DNA of 64,000 nt from Conchocele bisecta (taxonomy: Eukaryota > Mollusca > Bivalvia > Lucinida > Thyasiridae): NCBI GenBank assembly GCA_029237695.1, contig CM055265.1, positions 119,985,078 to 120,049,077 on the forward strand, written 5' to 3'. A model generated the notes under the pieces. That model saw only the letters and a program-made list of their open reading frames with translations. It was not told the DNA's origin and did no database searches. The translations under genes were made by a program, and so were the position numbers. This document shows positions 22,300 to 32,150 of the stretch, piece after piece; within the stretch, counting starts at the first letter, position 1, and each line of letters opens with the position of its first letter.

Positions 22300-22513
22300 C
22301 ATGCCAGTATAACACTTAATTACAATGTATGAACAATAAAACATTACCATTACTACATGAATCAGTACAATTTGTTTCCGAATCGGTTTTTGTAATCAAA
22401 ATATGGAAATACCCAATTTAAATTTTTTTATGGGGTAACGTTTTTAAAATACCCAATTGATTAAAAGTATGAAGTAACGGTACCCAATGTCAAATTCCTT
22501 ATCTGGAGCCCTG
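22300..22513. mobile_element. Right part of a CAGRGCTCCAGATAAG MITE
   Basis: The right end CCTTATCTGGAGCCCTG (22497-22513) is that of the MITE family described at 24176. It is preceded by atacccaattgattaaaag, similar to the interior of the copy at 50977-51361. The left end is missing or too diverged to place. Confidence 0.5.
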
Positions 22514-22926
22514 AGCCATACAGTAAATCCATTGCAAACATTGCAGATCCAAATGAGCCCGCTAGTGCTGAGCCGGCTCATCTGGGTCTGCAGTATTTGT
22601 CATTATTTTGAGAAACAGAAATGTTTGTGAAATATTCCAAAAATTAGCATCAACCGGTGAAATGTCGGCACTCAAACAACAATTCACTATGTGACCCAGT
22701 GTAGCAGAGTAATACCTTGGTCACATGAATCTCTCGGGCAGGTCATGGGCCCGATAATGGCCAAACCCCTGAGGATCCGTGGGTAATCGCATCGCATGCC
22801 GTGTGGGCCAGCACAATTTTTCGACCCGTAGGAGCACCATATAGCCCGTGGCTGAACGTTGAGCATGCAAGCGAGCCAATCAATTTTTCACTAATTCAGT
22901 TACACTGAATCATTAAATCTTTGCAG

Positions 22927-23956
22927 ACAATCGAGTGCAGCCAGTTCAGATACCAGAGTTTGTCACCAGGAGGAAACGGTCTACCAGACTAATAGCCAAC
23001 ATTAAACAAGAGTTTATGTACATTGTGTCTGAGCCTGCCGAGATGTCCGCTCGTAAACCTGCCACTAAGCTTGTTGCTCGACGCAAGAGACGTAGTGCTG
23101 ATGGAAAGGTAGAAGACATCTCGCCGGTTATGATTTCCAAATTCGTAAAACGCTACCCAGAGGAGTCGCCGAAAGTCCGCCGCAAGCGCGAAGCATTTGA
23201 TGAGAAGTACTGGAAACGTATGGAAGGTATTCGGGACCGGTTCTTCAACGTAACGAGTTTGACATGCCCATTCCGCGAGGCGTATGAGCTGTATCTACCG
23301 GGCGATGCTGCGTACGGAGTAGACAAGCAATTCGAACCTCAAGGTCGCACGGCCCTGCGTATTGCCCACTTCCTGAGTAACTTCCTACAGAACGTCGCTG
23401 AGTACAAGCAGTATGTCAACCTGAATGGCGTCGATGAGTACAAGTTGTTTTTCATCCTGAAGGGTTACCGGGACCGCAACGAGACCCACATCCGGAGTAA
23501 CTACCTACGGAACGTCGATTGGTACGAGCCCTATGGCATGCTGAAGGGTGACCGGCGCCTCAACAAGACCCACATCCTGGGCGAGGTGCTCTCCTCCGTC
23601 ATGGGAGACTTTTGCATCCTTGGCACTGGCGTCTACTTCGACCGCAACAAGTTCCTCGTGACACCGCCCGTAGACACGACCGACCCGCGCTACTCCAACA
23701 CCATCACACAGGAATATTTCGGACCCTTTGCCTGGCGTGAACAGAACCTCAATGAGGAGGGATTGGACACATTCAAGGCTATTGATACCGCCGGGCTGCC
23801 CAAGTCTTATGTAGACGAACCATGGTTCCAACGTATGAAGTTGCGATGGGCGACCAATTATCTGGGCATGAAGACATATGTGGACAAGCCAATGGTTCGC
23901 TCGGGTCCGTACGAGACGAGCTCTGTGCAATTTGAGCATTATCCAATAACATACAA
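22927..23956 (+). CDS. GPR158-like: GPR158/GPR179-like receptor, ectodomain exon (internal exon)
   Basis: The exon runs from acceptor TTTGCAG|AC to donor CAA|GTAAGT. It starts after an intron in phase 1 and leaves two bases of a codon that exon 25084-25215 completes. It adds 342 residues and contains no ATG at its start (the first open codons are AAT CGA GTG), so signal-peptide exons must lie upstream. Numbering from that GTG, a basic N-terminal part has three convertase-like sites: RRKRS (12-16), RRKRRSA (49-55) and VRRKREA (81-87). From ~104 follows a Cache-like region with FFNVTSLTCPF, YLPGDAAYGVD, GRTALRIAHFLSNFLQN, VMGDFCILGTGVYFDRN, EYFGPFAWRE and YVDEPWFQRMK. N-glycosylation sites: NVT 105, NET 182, NKT 210. 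A 40/28-residue segment is tandemly duplicated (23371-23490 and 23491-23574). In vertebrates this domain binds glycine and sets RGS7-Gbeta5 activity (family knowledge). The family assignment is from recall of the pattern, not an alignment. Confidence 0.8.
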
Positions 23957-24175
23957 GTAAGTTCTTGCTGAATGCTATCCTTGAGACTCTTGCACATGTT
24001 TGATCAATAATACAAAGATGAATCGAGCTTCAATGTCAGAACTGTGACTGGAGAATTGTGGTCACGTTATTTGGCCAGTGTAGCTCCTGATATACAGCAC
24101 ACTCCAGCAACTTGATACGGGCCTCTATTGTTGAAAGAATTGTGAATCCGAATACATATAGCTAACAGTGGAGAC

Positions 24176-24524
24176 CGGAGCTCCAGATAAGTTTTGTATT
24201 AAAGAGTATTATGTCCCCAGATTTCAAATTCAATGCAAAAATTACTTTTACAAAGTATTGTGTATTATTGATTTGTTGTCTTATTAAATACGGAACAAAT
24301 GATAAGAAAAAATAAAACACCTTTAAAAACTCACTTATTTGAGCTGCAAAGCTGCAAAAAGCAATGCTGCTCAAGTAAGTAAATTTCCACTTTATTACAG
24401 TATTTTCATTATTCAGTTTGAAATTCAATGCATATTTTGGTACTCAAACTTCCGATAATCAGTGCGTATTCTACTAAAAAAATGTGTGTAAAATATGCCA
24501 ATACACACCTTATCTAGAGCTCTG
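24176..24524. mobile_element. MITE, CAGRGCTCCAGATAAG TIR, TSD GGAGAC (copy 1)
   Basis: Ends CGGAGCTCCAGATAAG and CTTATCTAGAGCTCTG lie in inverted orientation, 349 bp apart. They are flanked by exact 6-bp direct repeats GGAGAC (24170-24175, 24525-24530). CAG...CTG ends are hAT-like, and 6-bp duplications occur in some hAT subgroups (inference). It lies in the receptor intron before exon 25084-25215. No coding sequence. Confidence 0.85.
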
Positions 24525-24659
24525 GGAGACACAGCCTTTGTTGCAAACACTCCACAGTTGAATATCTCCTGATCTGTTAGTAGGTTCATTACCAGACTTC
24601 ATAGCTTTCTTACATTGACACGCATTGTCATTTTCCTGACCCTGACATTGACCTTTGTG

Positions 24660-24940
24660 CAGAGCTCCAGATAACAGAATACGCATTGATTATCAAAAGT
24701 GGGAGTACAAACTACTAACAGCAATGTGAAAATGCTCCTTGATTTTCAATATGAGTACATGTAGTGAAATACTTTGATATAGTTGAAAATTTACTTAGTT
24801 GAGCTGCAAAAAAGTGTTTTTTATCATTCGTTCCCTATATAATAAGGAATAGAATCAAAAATACATTTGTAAAAGTAAAATACACATTGAATTTGAAATC
24901 TGGGTGTACTCTTTAGATACAAAACTTATCTGGAGCTCTG
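24660..24940. mobile_element. MITE of the same family, TSD TTTGTG (copy 2)
   Basis: Ends CAGAGCTCCAGATAA and TTATCTGGAGCTCTG are flanked by exact TTTGTG (24654-24659, 24941-24946). 281 bp; it ends 143 bp before the receptor exon at 25084. Confidence 0.85.
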
Positions 24941-25083
24941 TTTGTGAGTGACACACTCTCAGTGTTAGTTTTCCCACATACAGGTGCATTCCTATCTGTA
25001 GAGGGCCTTGCTGTAGAACATAAACTCCAATCAATACATCAACATGATCAACAGTGTAATGGTGCATGTATATAAATCCGCAG

Positions 25084-25215
25084 GGCACCGAGTTATGAGG
25101 ACGGCGAGTGGTCAAGACCCCATTTCCGGTGTGACAAGATGGTCAGTGACTGGGTGATGACGTACACCGTGCCATTTGTGGGTTTCAACAGCATCAAGAC
25201 TCGGATTGAGTTCAA
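25084..25215 (+). CDS. GPR158-like: GPR158/GPR179-like receptor, ectodomain exon 2 in window
   Basis: Acceptor AATCCGCAG|GGCACC and donor TTCAA|GTGAGT bound 132 bp, phase 2 at both ends. The first base completes an AAG lysine from the previous exon. The translation is APSYEDGEWSRPHFRCDKMV followed by SDWVMTYTVPFVGFNSIKTRIEF. The W-x-x-TY-x-VPF-x-GF pattern is what I recognise from the end of the GPR158/GPR179 Cache domain (V-TYSVPF-FG in vertebrates). The single cysteine probably pairs within the ectodomain. The reading frame through the junctions is open, which supports both splice sites. Confidence 0.8.
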
Positions 25216-25420
25216 GTGAGTAGTACTTGAATTCCCCACCCGCATGCCGCCATTGGACTATGTATCATTGTAACGGAGGTGGGGCTAGTAAGGGGCATGT
25301 GAAGAATGGGGAGGTCGTTCAGTCGCCTGTGGTACTTCCATCACATATGTAAATTCTACCACCAGAGACATTACAGCTAATTGTTTCAATGTTATATTAT
25401 ACCATTCAAACAAATGGCTG

Positions 25421-25830
25421 CAGAGCTCCAGATAAGGTGCATATTGGCGTATTTTACGCACTTATTTTAACAGAATATTCTAATTACTACACATTGATTA
25501 TCAAAAGTGGGAGTACAAAATACTCACAGCAATGTGAAAATACGCATTGATTTTCAAATTGACTGTAATAACGTTGAAAATTTACTAAGAAGTTGAACAT
25601 TTACTTAGTTGAGCTGCAAAATGAAACTTAGTAAATTTTCAACTGCATTACATTAAGTGACTAAGTAATGATTCACTCAAATAACTGAATGTTTAAATTT
25701 GTTTTGATCATTTTTGTTCCCTATTTAATAACAAAGAAAATAAATAATCTAATTGTAAAAGTAAAATAGGCATTTGATTTGAAATCAGGGGTACACTATT
25801 TTTTAGACACAAAGCTTATCTGGAGCTCTG
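25421..25830. mobile_element. MITE of the CAGRGCTCCAGATAAG family (copy 3)
   Basis: Ends CAGAGCTCCAGATAAG and CTTATCTGGAGCTCTG, 410 bp. The flanks TGGCTG and GGCTGT share GGCTG, so the duplication is 5 bp or an imperfect 6 bp. Confidence 0.8.
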
Positions 25831-25928
25831 GGCTGTTATATCTCTGGTGGTAGTATTTACATAGAAGATAAAGTGTTCATGCAGTGTTAATGTTTTTGTC
25901 AACAGAGAACAAATTATTTACCACCTTT

Positions 25929-27111
25929 TTAGCTCACCTGAGCGAAGCTCATGTGAGCTATTTTTACTGCAATGTGTCCGTCGTCCGTCCGTGAACATTT
26001 TCAAACGTCTTCTCCTCGGTAACCATTAGGCCTATAGTCACCAAACTTCATGGTCATGGTCCTTAGGTAGGGGGATTACAAAATTGTTAAAATGACGTCA
26101 TTAAGTATTCCAAGATGGCTGCCATCTAAAAATAGCACAAATTCTTAAAAAATCTTCTTCTCATGAACTGCCAGCCGGATTTCGACAAAACTTGGTAGGA
26201 ATGATTGATGTACAATGCTCTTTCAAAGTTGTTAAAATGGTGACCCCGGGGTCAAAAATGGGTGTGGCCTGTGGGGTCAAATTTTATTTTTGACTGAATA
26301 TGGTCATGTCTATATCAAATCGAAGGTATCAAAGAGGCGATCGCTCTGGTACATTATTTTATCGAAATTGGATGGTCATGTCATCCAAGAATGCCGCCGA
26401 AAGGTCAAAAGGTCAAAAGGTTGTTCTTTAAATAATAAGAGATTTCAAAATTCTTCTTCACACGAACCGCTTGGCCCATGGTGGCCAAACTTCACAGTTA
26501 TGGTCCATGGGTGAAACCTTTTCAGATTTGTTAAAACGGAGGTCGTTGCTATTCCAAGATGGCCACCGTCTAAAAATAGCACAAATTCTTAAAAAATCTT
26601 CTTCTCATGAACTGCCAGCCGGATTTCGACGAAAGTTGGTAGGAATGATCGACTTAGAATGCTCTTTCAAAGGTGTTAAAATGGTGACCCCAGGGTCTAA
26701 AATGGGCGTGGCCCGTGGGGTCAAATTTTATATTTGACCAAATATGCTCATGTCATATATCAAATTGAAGATATCGATGAGGTGATTGCTCTGGTGCAAT
26801 ATTTGTCGGAATCAGATGATTATGTCATCCATGATGGCCTCCAAAAGGTCCATTTATTCGAGATTTTTAACGTCTTTTTCTCAGGAACCACATGGCCGAT
26901 GCTGGCCAAACTTCATAGTAAGTTAAGATCCTTGAGTGAAGCATTTTCAGAATTTGTAAAATGAGAGTCGTCGCTTAATCCAAGATGACCGCCATCTAAA
27001 AATAGCACAAAATAGCACAATCTTTTTAAAACACACATGAACTCAATGTCACATTCTCCTCTGGTGTTCATGGAGTCAGGTGAGTGAATTAGGGCCATCA
27101 TGGCCCTCTTG
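25929..27111 (+). mobile_element. Helitron-like element, ~430-bp unit family A (copy 2)
   Basis: Head TTAGCTCACCTGAGCGAAGC, then TCCGTCGTCCGTCCG, about two and a half units, and tail GGTGAGTGAATTAGGGCC...GGCCCTCTTG followed by TTTT. It sits in the receptor intron between exons 25084 and 33144. Same ends as 10812-12849. Confidence 0.8.
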
Positions 27112-27226
27112 TTTTAAGTTCATCCCTTAACCCTTTTATCCCTACAGATCATAAAGCAAATATTTGCAATCGCTAGATCCATATGATCTGGTTTGTAACA
27201 CGTTGTCTCATCAGGATCTGCAGTGT

Positions 27227-27617
27227 TTGTTTGTTTGTTTATTGGTGTTTAACGGCCTATCAACAGCTAAGGTCATGTAAGGCCGGGCAAACGGGTTTGA
27301 TCCCATTTTAACTTGCTGCATTGGGGGGAAAATCACAAAATCAGAACAGAATATTTACATCGAGATAAAATATATTCAGCCCTGAAATTTGACCTGGTGC
27401 CAGGTCCATGCCACACCAAAGTAACTTGGCCCCTTCACCTAAAATAGGATTACGAATATTAGTAATACTCACATAAGGGGTATAACCAGATTCAACTGTC
27501 GGATACAAAATGCGAAAGACGTATGTGAGGGCCAAACCAGGTCTCCAGTCGGAATTCCGGTAAGGATGAACCCCGATCGTTAAATTACCCATCGCATACT
27601 CCCACCTGCCACCCACT
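27227..27617 (-). mobile_element. SINE-like retroposon S, (CAAA)n tail, 13-bp target duplication
   Basis: On the minus strand it starts near 27617 (gtgggtggcaggtgggagta), reads gtaatttaacgatcggggtt and ataggccgttaaacaccaat, and ends in (CAAA)n. It is flanked by the exact 13-bp repeat GGATCTGCAGTGT (27214-27226, 27618-27630). The tail plus target duplication shows target-primed retrotransposition. No ORF, so it is non-autonomous. Relatives are at 28233, 55838, 57437, 60936, 62252 and 62693. Confidence 0.85.
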
Positions 27618-27656
27618 GGATCTGCAGTGTGTGGCAGTATTTTTCAGATAGTTTAA

Positions 27657-28156
27657 AGGTGCATGCCCACTCAGTAGGCACAAAATGTTCTTTATGGGAA
27701 TTAAACAAATGTATAATTGTGTCATTATTCCACCAGTTCTAAAAATTACGACTGCCCGCTATACAGATATAATCATTTAGTAATATTTATTTTACTGATA
27801 GTGACTTGCGGTGTTATCGGGTTATTTTCGTATGCAAATGAGGCATGATATTTTCTAATCATTTATACTAACTAAATGCGTCACCTGAAAAAATACTATT
27901 TTTGACAGATTATAAAATATCATTGCACATCAAAAAATAAATACAGAGAATAAATAGTTATGTCCGTTAACATTTTAAGGAACAAGGTTATCGCCCCTGA
28001 TATCAGTGTGGAAATTTAAGTCTGCTATAAAATGTATAATAATGCCAATCAGTATGTGGGGTAATTGTGAATGAACGTTTATTTTGCCAGAAAATGTCTC
28101 AGATGATGTTTCTGATATAAAAAAACGTGTTGTGCCTACTGAGTGGGCATGTACCT
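27657..28156. mobile_element. TTAA-flanked MITE with ~30-bp TIRs
   Basis: TTAA|AGGTGCATGCCCACTCAG at the left and GAGTGGGCATGTACCT|TTAA at the right. The TIR homology continues through TAGGCACAA. TTAA target sites are used by piggyBac and Kolobok transposases (family knowledge). The 500-bp interior is AT-rich and non-coding. A left-half relative is at 59194-59332. Confidence 0.85.
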
Positions 28157-28232
28157 TTAAGAATATCCATTGTCTGACGAATGGAATAGTCCAGAAATGA
28201 GCATGGAACTATCAATATCAGATATTTAGGGG

Positions 28233-28602
28233 AAGGGTGGTGATTGGTTGGGAGCATGAGATGGGTAATTTAACGATCAGAATTCATCCTTACCGGAATC
28301 ACGATTGGAGACCTGGTCTGATCATCAGTTACATCTTTCGCTTTCTTGTATGTGAGAGTTGAATCTGGTTATACCCCTTATAAGAGTAATCCTACCGGTA
28401 TTACTTTTAGTGACTGTTATGATATGGACCTGGCATCAGGTCAGGTTATTCTAATTTCATGACTGAATTTTTTTTATTTCGATATAAATAGTCTGTTCTG
28501 ATTTTGGGATTTTCCCCTCAATGCAGCAGGTTAAGTGCAGGATCCAACCCGTTAAATGACCTTGCTGTTGATAGGCAATTAAATACCACTAAAACAAAAA
28601 GA
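28233..28602 (+). mobile_element. SINE-like retroposon S (plus strand)
   Basis: Flanked by AGATATTTAGGGG (28220-28232) and AGATATTTGGGGG (28603-28615), a 13-bp duplication with one mismatch. The body has gatgggtaatttaacgatca and atttcatgactgaattt, and it ends in an A-rich tail (aaaacaaaaag). Confidence 0.8.
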
Positions 28603-28667
28603 AGATATTTGGGGGTGAAAGTGTTAATCAAAATAAAGCTATGATGTTGCCCTGTATGATGTAATTG

Positions 28668-29366
28668 TATCCCCCGGACTCCGTCGGGGGATACTATGGA
28701 TTTGACAGCGGGCCGCGTCCGCCGCAGACACTTCTTGTTCGGAGCATAACTCGAACACCCTTTGGAATATTTTCATGAAACTTCACACATACATAGACCA
28801 CGACCCGAAGGTGTGTCGCGCACAAGAATGACAACTCTTGTATAGCTAATTTTTTAGTTATCTCCCTTTTTTTGTTTCGCGCACTGATTTCGTGTCCGGA
28901 GCATAACTCCACCACCCTTTGGAATATTTTCATGAAACTTCACACATGCATAGACCACGACCCGAAGGTGTGTCACGCACAAGAATGACAACTCTTGCAT
29001 AGCTAATTTTTTAGTTATCTCCCTTTTTTGTTTCGCGCACTGATTGACCATAACTCGACCGCCCTTTGGAATATTTTTATGAAACTTCACACATTCAATT
29101 AGACCACGAACCGAAGGTGTGTTGTGCACAAGAATGACAACTCTTGCATAGTTAATTTTTGAGGTTATCTCCCTTTTTTGTTTTCGCCGCACTTTGGAAT
29201 TTTTTTCCTGTCTGGAGCATAACTCGACCACCCTTTGGAATATTTTCATGAAACTTCACACATGCATAGACCACGACCCGGAGGTGTGTCGCGCACAAGA
29301 ATGACAACTCTTGCGTAGCTAATTTTTTTTAGTTATCTCCTTTTTTGTTTTGCGCACTCTACAAAC
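28668..29366 (+). mobile_element. Helitron-like element family E, ~150-bp units, 3' end missing
   Basis: The head is the hairpin GTATCCCCCGGACTCCGTCGG...GGGATAC. Then come about five units with ctttggaatattttcatgaa, cttcacacatgcatagacca, aagaatgacaactcttgcat and tagttatctccctttttt. The array passes without a terminal hairpin into repeat R at ~29367. A second family E copy (32150-33130) shows the missing 3' end. Confidence 0.75.
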
Positions 29367-29829
29367 TGGACAATAATGCATGAAGACCCGTTTTCTCGTG
29401 GGCTCTGTACACCTTACCTGTAGAGAGAACAATAGAGACTGGGAGAACCATTCACCTGTGCATGTGCTAGCATGTGCAAATGTCCAGTCTTGACCACTCT
29501 TGACCACAGGTAATTTATACAGGTAAATTACTACATTGGATATTACATTTCCGTAAACTGTGTTGAAAATATTGTGGCATTATGTGGACCTGTGCAGATA
29601 TATGTAGATAAATATAGGACTATTAAATAAAAATTCAGTAGCAAGCATTATTATTTTTAATTTTTAAACTTTTTTTTTCCATCTTTTTTTTCATTTTTTT
29701 TTTTCATTTTTGTTTTCAAATTCTTTTTCAATTTTTGTCTAGTAGCAAAAGGTCGTAAGTGCTATATACAGACTATTCACCTGTGCATGTGCTAGCATGT
29801 GCAACTGACCACTGACCACTTACAGGTAA
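29367..29829 (+). repeat. Dispersed repeat R (copy 2)
   Basis: Same order as 9590-9930: gcatgaagacccgttttctc, cctgtagagagaacaataga, then acaggtaatttatacaggta and tgtagataaatataggacta. It is followed by T-rich, low-complexity sequence. It is interrupted at 29829/29830 by the family C element and resumes at 31385. Confidence 0.7.
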
Positions 29830-30689
29830 TTATACCCCCCGCAACGAGTTGTGGGGGGGTATACTGGAGTCAGGTTGTCCGTCCGTCCGTCCGTCCGTCC
29901 GTCCGTCCGGGTAAACTTAACATCAGAGAAATATTGTTATAACTTCTATTTCCTTCATCTAAAATGCTTGATATTTCACACATGCATTCCTGTAAGGCTC
30001 TACTACCATGCTGTGCCAAATCCACGACCGTCCAACCCCCGCAGATCCCAAGGTCAAGGTCAAATACTTAGTCCGTAAATTTAACATCAGAGAAATATTG
30101 TTATAACTTCTATTTCCTTCATCTAAAATGCTTAATATTTCACACATGCATTCCTGTAAGGCTCTACTACCATGCTGTGCCAAATCCACGACCATCCAAC
30201 CCCCGCTGATACCAAGGTCAAGGTCAAATACTTAGTCTCTTTACAAAACTTAGCATCAGAGAAATATTGTTATAACTTCTATTTCCTTCATCTAAAATGC
30301 TTAATATTTCACACATGCATTCCTGTAAGGCTCTACTACCATGCTGTGCCAAATCCATGACCGTTCAACCCCCACTGATCCCAATGTCAAGGTCAAATAC
30401 TCTTTACAAAACTTAACATCAGAGAAATAAGTTATAACTTCTATTTCCTTCATTGAAAATTCTTATTATTTCACTTGTGCATTCCTCTAAGGTTGTACTA
30501 TCATGCTGTGACAAATCTACGACTGTCCAACCCCCCTGATCCCAAGGTCAAGGTCACATACTTAGTCTCTTTACAAAACTTAACATCAGAGAAATATGTT
30601 ATAACTTCTATTTCTTTCATTGAAAATACTTAATATTTCATATGCTGTGACAAATCCCCGCTGATCTCGAGGTCAACGTCACATACATA

Positions 30690-30948
30690 CCGTATAACCT
30701 CGACTTAACGCCCCCCTCATAATAAACCCCACAAATAAAAAAAAAAAAAAATTATTTTTTTTACCAATGACCGCCAATTTCAAACACAAATAATCCTTAA
30801 ATCCTTATTTGTGTTTGAAATTGGCAGTCCTTGATAATTTTTTTTTTTTTACTTTTTTTTTACTTTATTTTTTTTTTACTGGCTAATAAACGCCCCCCCC
30901 TTTTGTAAAATGTAACGCCTCTGGGGGCGTTAATTCGAGGTTATACGG
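30690..30948. mobile_element. Pogo-like MITE with long internal hairpin (intact copy)
   Basis: TA|CCGTATAACCTCGACTTAAC...GGCGTTAATTCGAGGTTATACGG|TA. Inside, 30771-30832 holds the inverted repeat ACCGCCAATTTCAAACACAA / complement around ccttaaatcc, flanked by A- and T-tracts. It could fold almost end to end. It sits inside the family C element. Confidence 0.85.
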
Positions 30949-31065
30949 TAGTCTCTTTACAAAACTTAACATCAGAGAAATCGGTTATAACTTCTATTTC
31001 CTTGCTCGGATCTGCTTCACATTTCACACACTCATTGCTCCAATGGACCTCTACCACCCTGTGAC

Positions 31066-31133
31066 AAATAAACGCCCCTCCCTTTTGTAAAATGTAACGC
31101 CTCCGGGGGCGTTAATTCGAGGTTATACGGTAG
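31066..31133. repeat. Right half of the same MITE in a local duplication
   Basis: taaacgcccctcccttttgt to ggttatacggta repeats 30890-30950 without the left TIR. The flanking sequence (tagtctctttacaaaactta) is duplicated too. This is a tandem duplication of host plus half-MITE, not a new insertion. Confidence 0.75.
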
Positions 31134-31384
31134 TCTCTTTACAAAACTTAACATCAGAGAAATTGGTTATAACTTCTATTTCCTTGCTCGGATCTGCTTC
31201 ATATTTCACACACTCATTGCTCCAATGGACCTCTACCACCCTGTGACAAATTCACGTTCGTGCCGCTCGCGCTAATCCCAGAGTCAAGGTCACAAGCCCA
31301 CACACTTGGAAATTTGTACATATTTTAGGGGTACCTGGGCCCACGCGGGGGGTATTCCGTAAGCCTCGCTTACTGACCAATCTA

Positions 31385-31960
31385 GTTTATACAGGTAAAT
31401 GATTATATTACATTTCCGTAAACTGTGTTGAAACTATTGTGGCAATATATGGACCTGTGCATATATGATATGTAGATAAATATAGGACTATTAAAAAACA
31501 TTCTGGGCTCCAGTAGGAGCATTATTTTTATTTTATTTTTAAATTTAATTTTTTATTTTTTTTTACATTCTTTTTCAACTTTTTAACTGACCACTAACTT
31601 ATTACAGGTAATTTATACAGGTACATTATTACATTTCCGTAAACTGTGTTGACAATATTGTGGCAGTATGTGGACCTGTGCAGATATATGTAGATAAATA
31701 TAGGACTATTAACAAAAATTCTGGGCTCCAGTAGCGAGCATTATTATTATATTTTTTTTTTGTATATTTCATTTCCGTAAACTGTGTTGAAAATATTGTG
31801 GCATTATGTGGACCTGTGCAGATATATGTAGATAAATATAGGACTATTAAAAAAAAAAATCTGGGCTCCAGTAGCAAGCATTATTATTTTTAATTTTTAC
31901 ACTTTTTTTTTTCATTTTTTTTTTTCAAATTCTTTTTCAATTTTTGTCTAGTAGCATAAG
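31385..31960 (+). repeat. Repeat R, resumed, with tandem partial copies
   Basis: Three partial copies of gtaaactgtgttgacaatat...tatgtagataaatataggac (31425, 31640, 31780) are separated by T-rich, low-complexity runs. Confidence 0.7.
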
Positions 31961-32000
31961 GTCATAAGTGCTATATACAGCCTATTATCATATAATAAAA

Positions 32001-32064
32001 CAATTATTGACTAGTGAGCCATAGAATATAATCTGATATTCTATGGCTCACTAGTCAATAATTG
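32001..32064. other. Perfect ~29-bp-arm hairpin
   Basis: CAATTATTGACTAGTGAGCC continuing ATAGAATA is followed, after a short centre (taatctga), by its complement ending GACTAGTCAATAATTG-type sequence at 32064. The arms are virtually perfect. No further context identifies it; perhaps a young fold-back insertion. Confidence 0.75.
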
Positions 32065-32065
32065 T

Positions 32066-32150
32066 ATATGTTCGGGCCAGTGAAAGTTGCTTTCGGGCCC
32101 AGGCTCGAGGTCAAGGCGGGACAAGGCGAGATATCTGATTCCGCGGAATT
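32066..32150 (+). repeat. Short element with TCCGCGGA hairpin and TCTTG end
   Basis: gttcgggccagtgaaagttg...caaggcgggacaaggcgaga ends ATTCCGCGGAATTCTTG followed by T. ATTCCGCGGAAT is a perfect 12-bp palindrome one base before TCTTG. It is inserted in family E sequence (ttacttatctccctttgttg resumes). Confidence 0.55.

Larger units (their letters stand above)
29830..31384 (+). mobile_element. Pearl/Helitron-like element family C (both ends present)
   Basis: The head TATACCCCCCGCAACGAGTT pairs with TGTGGGGGGGTATA. Then come (TCCG)n (29877-29908), ~165-bp units containing catgctgtgccaaatccacg, and a terminal part with gtacctgggcccacgcgggg. The last bases are GTAAGCCTCGCTTAC, TGACCAAT and CTAG. 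The sequences on its two sides (acaggtaat and ttatacaggtaaat) join to give repeat R as seen uninterrupted at 9768-9786 and ~31607. The insertion therefore left no duplication beyond a T. A MITE (30690-30948) and a partial internal duplication (31066-31133) lie inside. Confidence 0.8.

Noticed and set aside
22935..22937. GTG as the translation start of the receptor
   Set aside because: Nuclear animal genes very rarely start at GTG; the acceptor at 22926 and the open frame up to it show this is an internal exon.
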